Origin: Psychromarinibacter sediminicola
GTDB lineage: Bacteria; Pseudomonadota; Alphaproteobacteria; Rhodobacterales; Rhodobacteraceae
DNA: 64,000 bases
Direction of reading: 5' to 3'
Assembly: GCF_029168335.1 (NCBI RefSeq)
Contig: NZ_JARGYC010000007.1
Coordinates: 1-64,000, forward strand
Part shown: positions 45,416 through 55,720 of the stretch, piece by piece
Numbering within the stretch: position 1 is the stretch's first letter
How the letters are laid out: every line of letters starts with the position of its first letter
Position numbers and translations under genes: made by a program
The notes under the pieces: generated by a model
What the model was told of the DNA's origin: nothing
The model's input: only the letters and a program-made list of their open reading frames with translations
Databases searched by the model: none

Positions 45416-48400
45416 CACGCCACCTCGGCCAGCCGCGCCAGCGCGGTGCGCAGCTTCGCCGCCTCGTCCTGGCGGGCGGCGAGGTTGTCCCGCGTCTCCT
45501 CGACCACCTCGGCCGGCGCGCTCTCGGCGAATTTCGGGTTCGACAGGCGCTTCTCCAGCCCGCCGATCTCCTTTTCCAGCTTGCCCAGCGTCTTCTCCAG
45601 CCGCGCCCGTTCCTCGGCCACGTCGATGATGTCGGCCAGCGGCAGGCCGAACAGCCCGCCCTCGACAGCGACGGTGATCGCGCCCTTGGGCATCTCCGGC
45701 ACGCCGGTCAGCGAGTCGATCCGCGCCAGCCGCTTGATCAGCGTCTCGTTGCGGGTCCAGGCGGATTGCCCGGCCGCGTCCAGCTCGACCTGCAGCATCG
45801 GCACGTGCAGCCCCGCGGGCACGTGCATCTGCGCCCGGGCCGAGCGGACCTCTTCGATCAGTTCGATCACCCAGTTCATCTCGCGGTCGGCATCCGCGTC
45901 CAGCAGCTCGGTCGTCGTGTAGCCGGGCCAGTCCGCATGCACGAGCATCTCCTCGCGCGCCGCCGTCTTGCCCCAGAGCTCCTCGGTCACGAAGGGCATG
46001 AACGGGTGCAGCAGGATCAGGCACTGGTCCAGAACCCAGCCCATCGTCGCGCGGGTCTCGGCCACCACGGCGGCGTCGTCGCTGTCCAGCAGCGGCTTGG
46101 CGAATTCCACGTACCAGTCGCAGACCTTGCCCCACGTAAAGGCGTAAAGCGCGTTCGCCGCGTCGTTGAACCGGAAGGCGTCGAGCGCGGCATCGACCGT
46201 CTCGCGCACCCGCGCGGTCTCGCCCAGGATCCAGCGGTTCGCGGTGGCGGTCGCCTCGGGCGGCGTGCGATTTTTCGACGAAAAATCGGCGGCCTCGTAC
46301 ACCCCGTTCATCTCGGCAAAGCGCACCGCGTTCCACAGCTTGGTGGTGAAATTGCGATATCCGGCAATGCGTTGCGGGCTGAGCTTCAAGTCGCGTCCCA
46401 TCGCCGCCATCGAGGCCAGCGTGAAGCGCACCGCGTCGGCGCCATAGTCGTCGATCAGTTCCAGCGGGTCCAGCACGTTGCCCAGCGACTTCGACATCTT
46501 CTTGCCGGTCTCGTCGCGCACCAGCGCGTGGACATAGACGGTGTCGAACGGCCGCTCGCCGACCACGGCGTATTGCATCATCATCATCCGGGCGACCCAG
46601 AAGAAGATGATGTCGAAGCCGGTGATCAGCACGCTCGTCGGGAAGTACTTCTGCAGCTCCGGCGTCTGCTCCGGCCAGCCCAGCGTACCGATCGGCCAGA
46701 GGCCCGAGGAGAACCAGGTGTCCAGCACGTCCGGGTCGCGCCAGACGGGATAGACCAGGTGCGTCGGGTCCTGGCTGACGCCGTAGTCGCCGAGGCTGGA
46801 GGCGATCACGTGCATCGCCTCGTCCCGGTCCGCCACCTCGACCACGCGGGCGTGGTTGAGCGGCGTCGGCAGGGTGCCGAGAACGTCGGCGAACTGCTCG
46901 GACACGCGGGCGAAATCGAAGCCGCAGTGGTGCACCTCGTTGCCCTTCAGAAGCGACTGTTCCGACAGCAGGCGGCCCAGCTCCACCTCGTCCAGCGCGC
47001 CGTCGCACTCGTCGTCGCGGAAGCCCTCGCCGGACAGGTCGAAGCCGTACCAGACCGGAATCTGGTGGCCCCACCAGAGCTGGCGCGAGATACACCAGGG
47101 CTCGATGGTCTCCAGCCAGTGGAAATAGACCTTCTTGTCCTGCTCGGGCAGGATCTCGACCTCGCCGCTGCGCACCGCCTCCAGCGCGGGGCCGACGATC
47201 TTCTCGGCGTCGACGAACCACTGGTCGGTCAGCATCGGCTCGATCACCACCTTCGAGCGGTCGCCGTAGGGCTGCATGATCTGTTTCGCCTCGACCAGCG
47301 GCACCAGCTCCTGCGCCTCGTCGCGGGCCTCGCCGCCCTCTTCGGGCGCGACCGGCTTCCGCGCCGCCTTGCCCAGCCGCGGGTCGCTGGCGACGGTCAT
47401 CACCGCCAGCCCCTCGTCGGTGATCTGCCGGACCACCCGCTTGCGCGCCTCGAACCGGTCCAGCCCGCGCAGGTCGTCCGGCACCAGGTTCAGCACGTCG
47501 ACCTCGGCCGCGGTGAAGGGGGCGCCGGCGGCGTATTCCTGCGCCTGCGCCGCGGCCTCGGCATAGGGGACGCCGTCGTCGCGCATGTGGCCGGAGGTGT
47601 CCATCAGCCGGTACATCGGGATGTTGCCGCGGCTGGCCACCGCATAGTCGTTGAAGTCGTGCGCGCCGGTGATCTTCACCGCGCCCGAGCCGAAATCGGG
47701 GTCGGGATACTCGTCGGTGATGATCGGGATCAGCCGGCGCTGGTCCTTCGGCCCGACGGGGATTTCGCAGAGTTTCCCGACGATTGGTGCGTAGCGTTTA
47801 TCCGATGGATGAACTGCCACGGCGCCGTCGCCCAGCATCGTCTCGGGCCGCGTCGTGGCGATCGAGATGTAGTCCCGCTCCTCGCGCAGCACGACGTTGC
47901 CGTCCTCGTCGGTCTCGACGTATTCATAGGTCTCGCCGCCGGCCAGCGGGTACTTGAAGTGCCACATGTGGCCGTTCGTCTCGACGTTCTCCACCTCCAG
48001 ATCCGAGATCGCCGTCTCGAAATGCGGGTCCCAGTTGACCAGCCGCTTGCCGCGATAGATCAGGCCCTTGTCGTACATGTCCACGAAGACCCGGATCACC
48101 GCGTCGTGGAAGTTGCCGCCGCGGCCCTCGTCGGGGTCGCCGGGCGCGCCGGACATGGTGAACGCCTCGCGCGACCAGTCGCAGGAGGCGCCCAGCCGCT
48201 TCAGCTGCCCGATGATCGTGCCGCGCGACTTGACCTTCTGCTGCCAGACCCGGTCGAGGAACGCCTCGCGGCCCATCTCGGTGCGCGACGGTTCCTGGTT
48301 CTCGGCCATCTCGCGCTCGGTCACCATCTGGGTGGCGATGCCGGCGTGGTCGGTCCCCGGCTGCCACAGCGTGTCGTATCCGCGCATCCGGTGCCAGCGC

Positions 48401-48597
48401 ACCAGCACGTCCTGCAGCGTGTTGTTGAAGGCGTGGCCCATATGCAGGCTGCCGGTCACGTTCGGCGGCGGGATCATGATCGAGAAGGTCTCGTCCCGCG
48501 AGGCGTTGGCGCCGGCGGCGAAGGCCCCGGCCTCTTCCCACGCCGCGTAGATCCGCGGCTCTGCCTCGTTTGCGTCGAAGGTCTTGTCCATCGCCAT
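45415..48597 (-). CDS. valS: Valyl-tRNA synthetase
   Basis: A class Ia synthetase of 1060 residues. [16 protein letters not shown] carries the HIGH motif, [13 protein letters not shown] is KMSKS, and the editing domain (CP1) with [16 protein letters not shown] lies between. The tRNA-binding helical domain and the C-terminal coiled coil ([20 protein letters not shown]) complete the protein. Two nearby ATGs (48597 and 48591) are possible starts. No T-box is seen upstream. Confidence 0.97.
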   Translation of the reverse strand: MAMDKTFDANEAEPRIYAAWEEAGAFAAGANASRDETFSIMIPPPNVTGSLHMGHAFNNTLQDVLVRWHRMRGYDTLWQPGTDHAGIATQMVTEREMAENQEPSRTEMGREAFLDRVWQQKVKSRGTIIGQLKRLGASCDWSREAFTMSGAPGDPDEGRGGNFHDAVIRVFVDMYDKGLIYRGKRLVNWDPHFETAISDLEVENVETNGHMWHFKYPLAGGETYEYVETDEDGNVVLREERDYISIATTRPETMLGDGAVAVHPSDKRYAPIVGKLCEIPVGPKDQRRLIPIITDEYPDPDFGSGAVKITGAHDFNDYAVASRGNIPMYRLMDTSGHMRDDGVPYAEAAAQAQEYAAGAPFTAAEVDVLNLVPDDLRGLDRFEARKRVVRQITDEGLAVMTVASDPRLGKAARKPVAPEEGGEARDEAQELVPLVEAKQIMQPYGDRSKVVIEPMLTDQWFVDAEKIVGPALEAVRSGEVEILPEQDKKVYFHWLETIEPWCISRQLWWGHQIPVWYGFDLSGEGFRDDECDGALDEVELGRLLSEQSLLKGNEVHHCGFDFARVSEQFADVLGTLPTPLNHARVVEVADRDEAMHVIASSLGDYGVSQDPTHLVYPVWRDPDVLDTWFSSGLWPIGTLGWPEQTPELQKYFPTSVLITGFDIIFFWVARMMMMQYAVVGERPFDTVYVHALVRDETGKKMSKSLGNVLDPLELIDDYGADAVRFTLASMAAMGRDLKLSPQRIAGYRNFTTKLWNAVRFAEMNGVYEAADFSSKNRTPPEATATANRWILGETARVRETVDAALDAFRFNDAANALYAFTWGKVCDWYVEFAKPLLDSDDAAVVAETRATMGWVLDQCLILLHPFMPFVTEELWGKTAAREEMLVHADWPGYTTTELLDADADREMNWVIELIEEVRSARAQMHVPAGLHVPMLQVELDAAGQSAWTRNETLIKRLARIDSLTGVPEMPKGAITVAVEGGLFGLPLADIIDVAEERARLEKTLGKLEKEIGGLEKRLSNPKFAESAPAEVVEETRDNLAARQDEAAKLRTALARLAEVA

Positions 48598-48732
48598 CAG
48601 AGCGGTCCCCCAGGAACGGTCGCCGTAGAAAATCGCGCTTCCCTTACCGCGCGCGCGGGCGAAGGGGAAGGGGCGGTTCCGGGGCCCGCCGTTTCGCGCT
48701 ACCCTGCCGCCGGCGCGGCACGGAGGGCGGGC

Positions 48733-49482
48733 ATGGGCGCATATCGCAGACGGCACGACCGGCACCGGCCGCGGGGCTGGTGGAGCCTGTTCATCCGGCT
48801 GGGCGGCTGGGTCGGGCTGATCCTGGGCGCGCTGCTGCTCGTCGTCACGACGTTCAGCGCGGGCGCGCTGTTCCTGGCCGACCGGCTCGACCGAAGCGGC
48901 GCGCTGGCCTACGCGGTGGTGACCGACACGCGCGAGGCGCCGTCGGCCGAGGGCACCGAGCACTACGTGACCTTCACGTTCAAGGCGAAGGGCGGCGGCG
49001 GCCGGACGGTCGAGACCGCGGTGAGCCCGGGCTATTACGCCGATGCCCGGATCGGGGACGAGCGGCCGATCCGTTACCTTCTGGACGATCCCACGCAAGT
49101 CGAGGAAGACCTCGGCGCCTATCGCCGCGTCGGCACGCGGCTGCGCTGGATCGGCCTGGCCGTGGGGCTGGCCGGGCTGGCGGCGCTCTGGGTGTTCGGC
49201 AAGCGGGCGAATCGTGCGGTGCGCGTGCGGCGCGACGGCCGGCGGGTGCTGGCGGACGTGATGGGCGTACGCGAGCTGCGCGTCACGGTGAACGGCGCGC
49301 GGCAGGGCCGGCTGACCTGGCGCGAGCCCGACGGGAAGACGGGCGAGAGCCTGATGCGCCCGGTGGCGTGGCTGCGCGAGACCTACCGCCCCGGCGACCG
49401 GATCGTCGTGTACCGGCTCGGCCGCCATGCCTATTGGGAAGGCGATGTCGGGCCGCCGCGCCATGCCCTCGACTCCGGCTGA
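48733..49482 (+). CDS. DUF3592 membrane protein
   Basis: A 249-residue protein with two transmembrane helices ([42 protein letters not shown]). Between them lies a beta-rich DUF3592 domain ([28 protein letters not shown]...[15 protein letters not shown]), and a second beta segment follows. CGGAGG precedes the ATG at 48733. Role unknown. A triple-palindrome array starts 8 bp after its stop. Confidence 0.82.
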   Translation: MGAYRRRHDRHRPRGWWSLFIRLGGWVGLILGALLLVVTTFSAGALFLADRLDRSGALAYAVVTDTREAPSAEGTEHYVTFTFKAKGGGGRTVETAVSPGYYADARIGDERPIRYLLDDPTQVEEDLGAYRRVGTRLRWIGLAVGLAGLAALWVFGKRANRAVRVRRDGRRVLADVMGVRELRVTVNGARQGRLTWREPDGKTGESLMRPVAWLRETYRPGDRIVVYRLGRHAYWEGDVGPPRHALDSG

Positions 49483-49490
49483 GCCCGTCG

Positions 49491-49564
49491 CGCAAGGGCC
49501 TTGCAAGGCCCTTGCGCCGGCGGTCCGCCGGACCGCCGGCGCCAAGCCGCTTCGAAGCGGCTTG
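49491..49564. repeat. Triple-palindrome array 2
   Basis: Three palindromes: CGCAAGGGCCTTG/CAAGGCCCTTGCG (49491-49516), GCCGGCGGTCCG-C-CGGACCGCCGGC (49516-49540) and CAAGCCGCTTC/GAAGCGGCTTG (49543-49564). All are perfect, 22-26 bp. The array lies between the DUF3592 stop and the CoxL-like gene, in the same direction. No T-tract follows. Confidence 0.95.
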
Positions 49565-49627
49565 CTCCCGGGAACTGAAAGGCTAATCTCGCCGGCAAAA
49601 CGGGATTACGGACAGGGAGCCCCCAGC

Positions 49628-51913
49628 ATGGAAAAGTTCGGAAAGAGCCAGCCGGTCAAGCGCGTCGAGGATCTCCGCCTGCTGACCGGGCATGGCCGCT
49701 ACGTGGACGACATCGCGCCGGCCGGCTCGCTCGTGGCGCATTTCTTCCGCTCGCCCGTGGCGCATGCCGAGATCACCGGTCTCGACATCTCCGACGCGAA
49801 ACAGGCCCCCGGCGTCGCCTGCGTGCTGACGGCCGCGGATCTGGAGGCCAACGACATCAACATCGGCATGCAGGCCAGCCAGGCCCCGACCCGCGACGGC
49901 GGCAAGGGCGCGGCGCCGATGCGGCCGATGCTGGCCAAGGACCGGGTGCGCTTTGTCGGCGAACCGGTCGTCTGCATCGTGGCCGAGACGCTGGCCCAGG
50001 CCAAGGACGCCGCCGAGCTGATCGAGTTCGACTATGACGAGCTGCCGGTGAAGGTCGATCTCGCCGAGGGCGGGACGGAGCTTCACCCCGACGACGCGCC
50101 GGGCAACGTGGCCTACGACTTCGCCGACGGCAACGCCGAGGCGGTCGACAAGGCGTTCGCCGACGCCGCGCATGTGGTCAAGCTGGAGGTCGGCGACAAC
50201 CGGATCATCGTGAACTCGATGGAGCCCCGCGGCGCCTATGCCGAGTGGGAGGGCGACCGCGTACACATCTGCTTCGGCGGGCAGGGCGTCTGGGGGATGA
50301 AGGACGAGCTGTCGGCGGCCTACGGCATCGACGCCGCGCAGGTCCGGGTGACCAACCCCGACGTGGGCGGCGGCTTCGGCATGAAGGGCTTTACCTATCC
50401 CGAATACTTCTCGCTGCCTCTGGCGTCGAAGCTGACTGGCAAGCCCGTCAAATGGATGTCCGAGCGCACCGAGGCGATGCTGACCGACAATGGCGGCCGC
50501 GCGCTGACATCGACGACCGAGATGGCATTCGACAGCGATTACAAGCTGATCGGCTACAAGGTTAAGACGCTGAGCGATCTCGGCGCCTACAACTCCACCT
50601 TCGGCCAGATGATCCAGTCCTTCCTGTTCGCCCGCGTGATGATGGGAACCTACGACAACCAGAATACGCTTCTGGAGGTGAAGGGCATCTACACCAACAC
50701 CGTGCCGGTCGACGCCTATCGCGGCGCCGGGCGGCCCGAGGCGATCTATGCCCTGGAACGCTCGATGGACAACGCGGCGCGCGAGCTGGGCATCGACCCG
50801 CTGGAGCTGCGGCGGCGGAACTTCATCAAGCCGGACCAGTTCCCCTACACCTCCGCCACCGGCGAGACCTACGATGTGGGCGACTTCGAGCGCGTCCTGA
50901 GCCGGGCCGAGGACGAGGCCGACCTGGCCGGCTTTGCCGCGCGCAAGGCGGCGTCGGAGAAGGACGGCAAGCTGCGCGGCCTCGGCGTCTCCTACTACAT
51001 CGAGTCGATCCTCGGCGACCCGTCCGAGCATACCCAGGTCGACTTCAACGACGACGGCACCGCCACGATCTATGTCGGCACCCAGTCGAACGGGCAGGGG
51101 CACGAGACGGTCTTCGCCGCCTTCCTGTCCGACCAGACCGGCATCCCGGTGGACAAGATCAACTTCGTCCAGGGCGACAGCGACCGGATCGCGGTGGGCG
51201 GCGGCACCGGCGGCTCGCGCTCGGTCACCACGCAGAACAACGCGGTGCTGCAGACGGTGACGGTGATGGTCGAGAAGTATTCCGCCTTCCTCGCCGAGGA
51301 GAACGGCGTCGACGCGAGCGACGTCTCGTTCGACGACGAGCAGTTCCGGGTCAAGGGCACGAACGTCGCCCCCACCTTCCTGGAGGCCGCCGAGATGGCC
51401 CGGGCCAAGGGGCGCACCGACCTTCTGTCGTTCCGCGAGAAGGCGACGATCCCGGGCCGCTCCTATCCCAACGGCGCCCATATCGCCGAGGTCGAGGTCG
51501 ACCCGGATACCGGCGTGACCGAGGTGGTGAAATACACCGTCGTCGACGATTTCGGCAATCTCATCAACCCGATGCTCGCCGAAGGTCAGGTGCATGGCGG
51601 GGTCGCCCAGGGCATCGGCCAGGCGATGCTGGAACACACGGTCTATGACGAGACCGGCCAGCTTCTGACCGCGACCTTCATGGACTACTCGATGCCGCGC
51701 GCCACCGACATGCCCTTCATCGTGTTCAATTCCGAACCGGTGCCCTCGACGGCCAACATCATGGGCATGAAGGGCTGCGGCGAGGCCGGGACGGTGGGCG
51801 CGCTGGCCGCGGTGACCAACGCCGTGCAGGACGCGCTGTGGGAGAAGGGCGTGCGCCATGTCGACATGCCCTTCACGCCGCTCCGGGTCTGGGAGATGCT
51901 GAACGCCGCGTGA
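49628..51913 (+). CDS. Form II CoxL-like molybdenum hydroxylase large subunit
   Basis: A 761-residue member of the xanthine dehydrogenase/CO dehydrogenase large-subunit family, binding molybdopterin cytosine dinucleotide. The active-site loop is AYRGAGRPEA (residues 363-372), which marks form II rather than genuine CO dehydrogenase (form I, AYxCSFR). GGGFGMKG and the catalytic Glu in KGCGEAGTVGAL are present. The medium (FAD) and small (2Fe-2S) subunit genes normally adjacent are missing, so it must pair with subunits encoded elsewhere. Substrate unknown. Confidence 0.92.
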   Translation: MEKFGKSQPVKRVEDLRLLTGHGRYVDDIAPAGSLVAHFFRSPVAHAEITGLDISDAKQAPGVACVLTAADLEANDINIGMQASQAPTRDGGKGAAPMRPMLAKDRVRFVGEPVVCIVAETLAQAKDAAELIEFDYDELPVKVDLAEGGTELHPDDAPGNVAYDFADGNAEAVDKAFADAAHVVKLEVGDNRIIVNSMEPRGAYAEWEGDRVHICFGGQGVWGMKDELSAAYGIDAAQVRVTNPDVGGGFGMKGFTYPEYFSLPLASKLTGKPVKWMSERTEAMLTDNGGRALTSTTEMAFDSDYKLIGYKVKTLSDLGAYNSTFGQMIQSFLFARVMMGTYDNQNTLLEVKGIYTNTVPVDAYRGAGRPEAIYALERSMDNAARELGIDPLELRRRNFIKPDQFPYTSATGETYDVGDFERVLSRAEDEADLAGFAARKAASEKDGKLRGLGVSYYIESILGDPSEHTQVDFNDDGTATIYVGTQSNGQGHETVFAAFLSDQTGIPVDKINFVQGDSDRIAVGGGTGGSRSVTTQNNAVLQTVTVMVEKYSAFLAEENGVDASDVSFDDEQFRVKGTNVAPTFLEAAEMARAKGRTDLLSFREKATIPGRSYPNGAHIAEVEVDPDTGVTEVVKYTVVDDFGNLINPMLAEGQVHGGVAQGIGQAMLEHTVYDETGQLLTATFMDYSMPRATDMPFIVFNSEPVPSTANIMGMKGCGEAGTVGALAAVTNAVQDALWEKGVRHVDMPFTPLRVWEMLNAA

Positions 51914-51941
51914 TGCCATGACCTGCCTGCAGACCTGAACC

Positions 51942-52994
51942 ATGCGTTGGCGCGACCGCATCCTCGGCTGGCTGCGGCTGCGCCAGCGCGAGGAGCACTC
52001 GCCCCTCACGCGCGGGCGGGTCGATCACGTGGTGATCCTCGACGGCACGATGTCGTCGCTGGAAGAAGGCCGCGAGAGCAATGCGGGGCTGCTCTACAAG
52101 CTGCTGACCGAGGTGGCGGCGGAGCGGCGGCTGTCGCTGCGCTACGAGGCCGGCATCCAGTGGCATTCCTGGCGCAACTCGCTGGACGTGATCGAGGGGC
52201 GCGGCATCAACCGCCAGATCCGGCGGGTCTACGGCTTCATCGCCTCGCGCTACCGTCCCGGCGACCGCATCTTCCTGTTCGGCTATTCCCGCGGCGCCTA
52301 CGCCGTGCGGTCACTGGCCGGGCTGATCGACCGGGTGGGCCTTTTGCGGTCCGAACACGCGACCGAACGCAATATCCGGCTCGCCTATCGCTATTACCAG
52401 CGCGACACCGACAGCCCGATGGCGCCGGTCTTCCGCCGGAAATTCTGCCACGACGACGTCGAGATCGAGCTGGTCGGCGTCTGGGACACGGTCAAGGCGC
52501 TGGGGCTGCGGCTGCCGGTGATCTGGCAATGGACCGAGAAGCCGCACCTGTTCCACAGCCACGAACTGGGGCCGCATATCCGCCACGGCTTCCACGCGCT
52601 TGCGCTGGACGAAACGCGCGAGGTGTTCGATCCGGTCATGTGGGTGACCGACCCCGACCATCCCGGCGCGGTCGAGCAGGTATGGTTCCGCGGCGCGCAT
52701 GGCGATATCGGCGGGCAGCTGGCCGGGTTCGACCCGGCGCGGCCGCTGGCGAACGTGCCGCTGACCTGGATGCTGTCGAAGGCCGAGGGCTGCGGGCTGC
52801 CGCTGCCCGAGGGCTGGGTCGGCCGCTTTCCCTGCGACCCCGCAGCGCCCTCGGTCGGCACCTGGCGCGGCTGGGGCAAGGTCCTCCTGCTGCGCAAGCG
52901 GCGCGTGGTCGGCGCGGATCCGTCCGAGTCGCTGCATCCAACCGTCGGACCGCGCGCGTCCGGTCGCCTCCGGGTGCAAGCCCCGCGCCCGTAA
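51942..52994 (+). CDS. DUF2235 alpha/beta hydrolase (Tle1-like domain)
   Basis: A 350-residue protein of the DUF2235 family, related to Tle1 phospholipase effectors. VVILDGTMSSLEEG, LFGYSRGAYAVRSLAGLI with the nucleophile Ser in GYSRGAY, ELVGVWDTVKALG, and WFRGAHGDIGG match the family. No type VI secretion gene or immunity gene is nearby, and there is no signal peptide, so a housekeeping lipase role is as likely. The last 30 residues are basic and low-complexity. Confidence 0.85.
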   Translation: MRWRDRILGWLRLRQREEHSPLTRGRVDHVVILDGTMSSLEEGRESNAGLLYKLLTEVAAERRLSLRYEAGIQWHSWRNSLDVIEGRGINRQIRRVYGFIASRYRPGDRIFLFGYSRGAYAVRSLAGLIDRVGLLRSEHATERNIRLAYRYYQRDTDSPMAPVFRRKFCHDDVEIELVGVWDTVKALGLRLPVIWQWTEKPHLFHSHELGPHIRHGFHALALDETREVFDPVMWVTDPDHPGAVEQVWFRGAHGDIGGQLAGFDPARPLANVPLTWMLSKAEGCGLPLPEGWVGRFPCDPAAPSVGTWRGWGKVLLLRKRRVVGADPSESLHPTVGPRASGRLRVQAPRP

Positions 52995-53009
52995 AGGCGC
53001 GGCCGGGGC

Positions 53010-54305
53010 TCAGACGCCGAGCCGGTCGCGCAGCGCGTACCATTTCATCGCCAGCGCCATCATCGGCGTCCGGGCGGGCCCGAGCGCGGGCAGGGCCGGG
53101 GGCCGCACACGCGCCATGGTGTCGAAGCGCGCCAGGTCGCCGTGTATCGCCTCTGCCAGGATCCGTCCCGCCAGCGTGGCCAGCGCGACCCCGTGCCCGG
53201 AATAGCCCGACGCCGACCACAGGCCCGGTGCCGGCCGCGCGAAATCCGGCAGGCGCGAACGGGTGATCGCCAGCGTGCCGCCCCAGGCGTGGTCGATCCG
53301 CACGTCGCGCAGCTGTGGATAGATCTTCAGCATCGGCTTGCGCACCTTCGCCGCGATGTCGCGCGGAAAGCGGTCGCCATAGCTCTCGCCGCCGCCGAAC
53401 AGCAGCCGGCCGTCGTGGCTCAGCCGCCAGTAATCCACCACGAACCGGCTGTCGGCCACGGCGATATCCTTGGCCAGAAGCTCCGCCGCGCGCCGGCCCA
53501 GCGGCTCGGTCGCGACGATGAAGTTGTTGATCGGCAGGATGCGGGCCGCCGTCGTCCGCTCCAGCCCGCCCAGATAGCCGTTGCAGGCCAGCACGACCTG
53601 GTCCGCCCGGACCGTGCCCTTCGCGGTGCGCACCAGCCCCGGCCCGACCTCCACCGCCTCGCTGCGCTCGAAGATCCGCGCCCCGGACGCGGCCGCGGCC
53701 GTGGCGAGCCCGAAGGCGAAGCGCAGCGGATGCATGTGGCCCGAGCCCCAGTCCACCGCACCGCCCCGGAACGCCTCCGAGCCGATCAGCGCGCGGATGC
53801 CGTCGCGGTCCAGCGGCTCCGCCTTGTCATAGCCGTAGTCGCGGGCCAGCCGCGCGACATGCGCCCGCGTCTCCGCCGCGCCGCTGTCGGTCCAGTCGGC
53901 ATGCGCCACCCCGTCGCGCCACTCCGCCGCGATGGCGTGCTCGGCGATCAGCGCGCGGACCAGCGCAACCGCCTCCAGCCCGATCTCCCACAGTTTGCGC
54001 GCATCGTCCCGGCCGACAGCGGCCTCCAGGTAATCCTGGTCCTGCCGCTGCCCCACCGAGACCTGCCCGCCGTTTCGCCCCGAGGCGCCGAAGCCGACCC
54101 GGTGCGCCTCCACCAGCGCCACGTCATAGCCCAGCCGCGCCGCGTGCAGCGCCGTGGAAAGCCCGGTGTATCCGCCGCCAACCACGACGATATCCGCCCG
54201 CACCGCGCCCGCCAGCTCCGGAAACGGCGCCGGCGGCTCGGCCGTGGCGGCATACCAGCTGTCGGGGTAGACGCCCGGCCGGTCATTGGCATGGAGCAGG
54301 TTCAT
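53010..54305 (-). CDS. FAD-dependent amine oxidoreductase (PuuB/DadA-like)
   Basis: A 431-residue flavoenzyme of the D-amino-acid-oxidase fold. IVVVGGGYTGLSTALHAARLG near residue 35 is the FAD-binding Rossmann motif, and GLWSASGYSGHGVALATLAG is the C-terminal FAD contact. It matches gamma-glutamylputrescine oxidase PuuB, and lies last in an operon with PuuA- and PuuD-like genes. It would oxidise the gamma-glutamylated amine to an aldehyde, H2O2 and ammonia. Exact substrate inferred. Confidence 0.88.
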   Translation of the reverse strand: MNLLHANDRPGVYPDSWYAATAEPPAPFPELAGAVRADIVVVGGGYTGLSTALHAARLGYDVALVEAHRVGFGASGRNGGQVSVGQRQDQDYLEAAVGRDDARKLWEIGLEAVALVRALIAEHAIAAEWRDGVAHADWTDSGAAETRAHVARLARDYGYDKAEPLDRDGIRALIGSEAFRGGAVDWGSGHMHPLRFAFGLATAAAASGARIFERSEAVEVGPGLVRTAKGTVRADQVVLACNGYLGGLERTTAARILPINNFIVATEPLGRRAAELLAKDIAVADSRFVVDYWRLSHDGRLLFGGGESYGDRFPRDIAAKVRKPMLKIYPQLRDVRIDHAWGGTLAITRSRLPDFARPAPGLWSASGYSGHGVALATLAGRILAEAIHGDLARFDTMARVRPPALPALGPARTPMMALAMKWYALRDRLGV

Positions 54306-54320
54306 AAGCGCAGACCGCGT

Positions 54321-54344
54321 GCTTCTTCTCGTTCAAAAATACGC
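54321..54344. repeat. Short 3'-end repeat, copy 3
   Basis: GCTTCTTCTCGTTC followed by AAAAATACGC, between the two leftward genes of the amine operon. Confidence 0.7.
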
Positions 54345-54367
54345 AAATCCCGGCGGCGCCATCGGCC

Positions 54368-55720
54368 TCAGACGTTCAGCAGAAGGTGCTCGCGCTCCCA
54401 CGGGCTGATCACCTGCAGGTACTCGCCGTATTCCACCCGCTTCACCGCCTCGTAGGTCCGGCAGAACGGCCGGCCCAGCACCTCGCGCATCGCGTCGGCA
54501 GTGGCGAACTGATCCAGCGCGTCGCCCAGGATATGCGGCAGGCCGGGATCCTTGTCATAGGCGTTGCCGGTAAAGCGCGGCGCCGGGTCGTGCTTTTCGA
54601 CCAGGCCGAGATAGCCGCAGGCCAGCGAGGCCGCGATCGCGAGATAGGGGTTGCAGTCCATCCCCGCCAGCCGGTTCTCCACCCGCCGCGCCTCGGGCCC
54701 CGAGACCGGCACGCGGATGCCCGTGGTGCGGTTGTCGACGCCCCATTCCAGGTTGATCGGCGCCGCGAAGTCGCGGACATAGCGGCGGTAGCTGTTCACG
54801 TAAGGCGCCAGGATCGCGATGACCGAGGGCAGGTGCCGCTGCATCCCGGCGATGAAATGCAGGAATTCCGGCGTCTCCGCCCCGGCAGCGTCGGAGAAGA
54901 TGTTCCGCCCCGTCGCGCGGTCGACCACCGAGTGATGCATGTGCATCGCCGATCCCGGCTCGTCCTGGATCGGCTTGGCCATGAAGGTGGCGAAACAGTC
55001 GTGGCGCAGCGCCGCCTCGCGGATCAGCCGCTTGAAATAGAAGATCTCGTCGGCCAGCTTCACCGGGCTGCCATGGCGCAGGTTCATCTCCACCTGGCCC
55101 GAGCCGCCCTCCTGCAGGATGCCGTCGATCTCGAAGCCCTGCGCCTCGGCGAAGTCGTAGATGTCGTCGATCACGGGGCCGTACTCGTCCACCGCCGACA
55201 TCGAATAGGCCTGCCGCGCCGCCGCCCGGCGGCCCGAGCGGCCCATCGGCGGCTCCACCGGCTGGTTCGGGTCGGTGTTGCGGGCGACGAGGAAGAACTC
55301 CATCTCCGGCGCCACGATCGGGCGCCAGCCCTTCGCCTCGTACAGCTCCACCACCCGTTTCAGCACGTTGCGCGGCGCCACCGGGACCGGCACGCCGTCG
55401 CGATCCGCAATGTTGTGGATCACCTGCAGCGTCCAGTCGCCGGTCCAGGGCGCCGCCGTCGCCGTGTCGAAGTCGGGCGTCAGGATCATGTCCGGCTCGG
55501 TGAAGTCCGAGCCGTCGTCGACCCAGTCGCCGGTGATGGTCTGCAGGAAGATCGAGTTGGGCAGGTAGAAATGGCTCTGCTGCGCGAACTTGGCCGCCGG
55601 CATCGCCTTGCCCCGCGCGACCCCGGCGATGTCGGCGACGATGCACTCGACCTCGTCCAGCCGCCGCCCTTCCAGATAGGCCCGCGCCGCCTCCGGGATC
55701 GCCTCCATCCAGTCACGCAT
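54368..55720 (-). CDS. Glutamine synthetase-like gamma-glutamyl ligase (PuuA type)
   Basis: A 450-residue glutamine-synthetase-fold enzyme that would attach glutamate to an amine such as putrescine with ATP. The N-terminal beta-grasp domain (VECIVADIAGVARGKAMP) precedes the catalytic domain. APEMEFFLV, GGSGQVEMNLRHG, MHMHHSV and EWGVDNRTTGIRVP provide metal and ATP contacts. Ammonium-assimilating GS is longer and has an adenylylation loop that is absent here. Overlaps the amidotransferase gene by 8 bp. Confidence 0.9.
   Translation of the reverse strand: MRDWMEAIPEAARAYLEGRRLDEVECIVADIAGVARGKAMPAAKFAQQSHFYLPNSIFLQTITGDWVDDGSDFTEPDMILTPDFDTATAAPWTGDWTLQVIHNIADRDGVPVPVAPRNVLKRVVELYEAKGWRPIVAPEMEFFLVARNTDPNQPVEPPMGRSGRRAAARQAYSMSAVDEYGPVIDDIYDFAEAQGFEIDGILQEGGSGQVEMNLRHGSPVKLADEIFYFKRLIREAALRHDCFATFMAKPIQDEPGSAMHMHHSVVDRATGRNIFSDAAGAETPEFLHFIAGMQRHLPSVIAILAPYVNSYRRYVRDFAAPINLEWGVDNRTTGIRVPVSGPEARRVENRLAGMDCNPYLAIAASLACGYLGLVEKHDPAPRFTGNAYDKDPGLPHILGDALDQFATADAMREVLGRPFCRTYEAVKRVEYGEYLQVISPWEREHLLLNV

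Noticed and set aside
45331-49482. A 1383-codon plus-strand frame across valS
   Set aside because: Only its last 249 codons, from 48733, are a gene (DUF3592). The rest is the antisense shadow of valS, with His/Arg-rich composition and no motif.
49628-51913. Aerobic CO dehydrogenase (form I)
   Set aside because: The active-site loop is AYRGAGR, not the AYxCSFR of true CO dehydrogenases, and the partner subunits are absent.
51942-52994. Type VI secretion effector-immunity locus
   Set aside because: Only the DUF2235 domain supports it; there is no VgrG, adaptor or immunity-like gene nearby.
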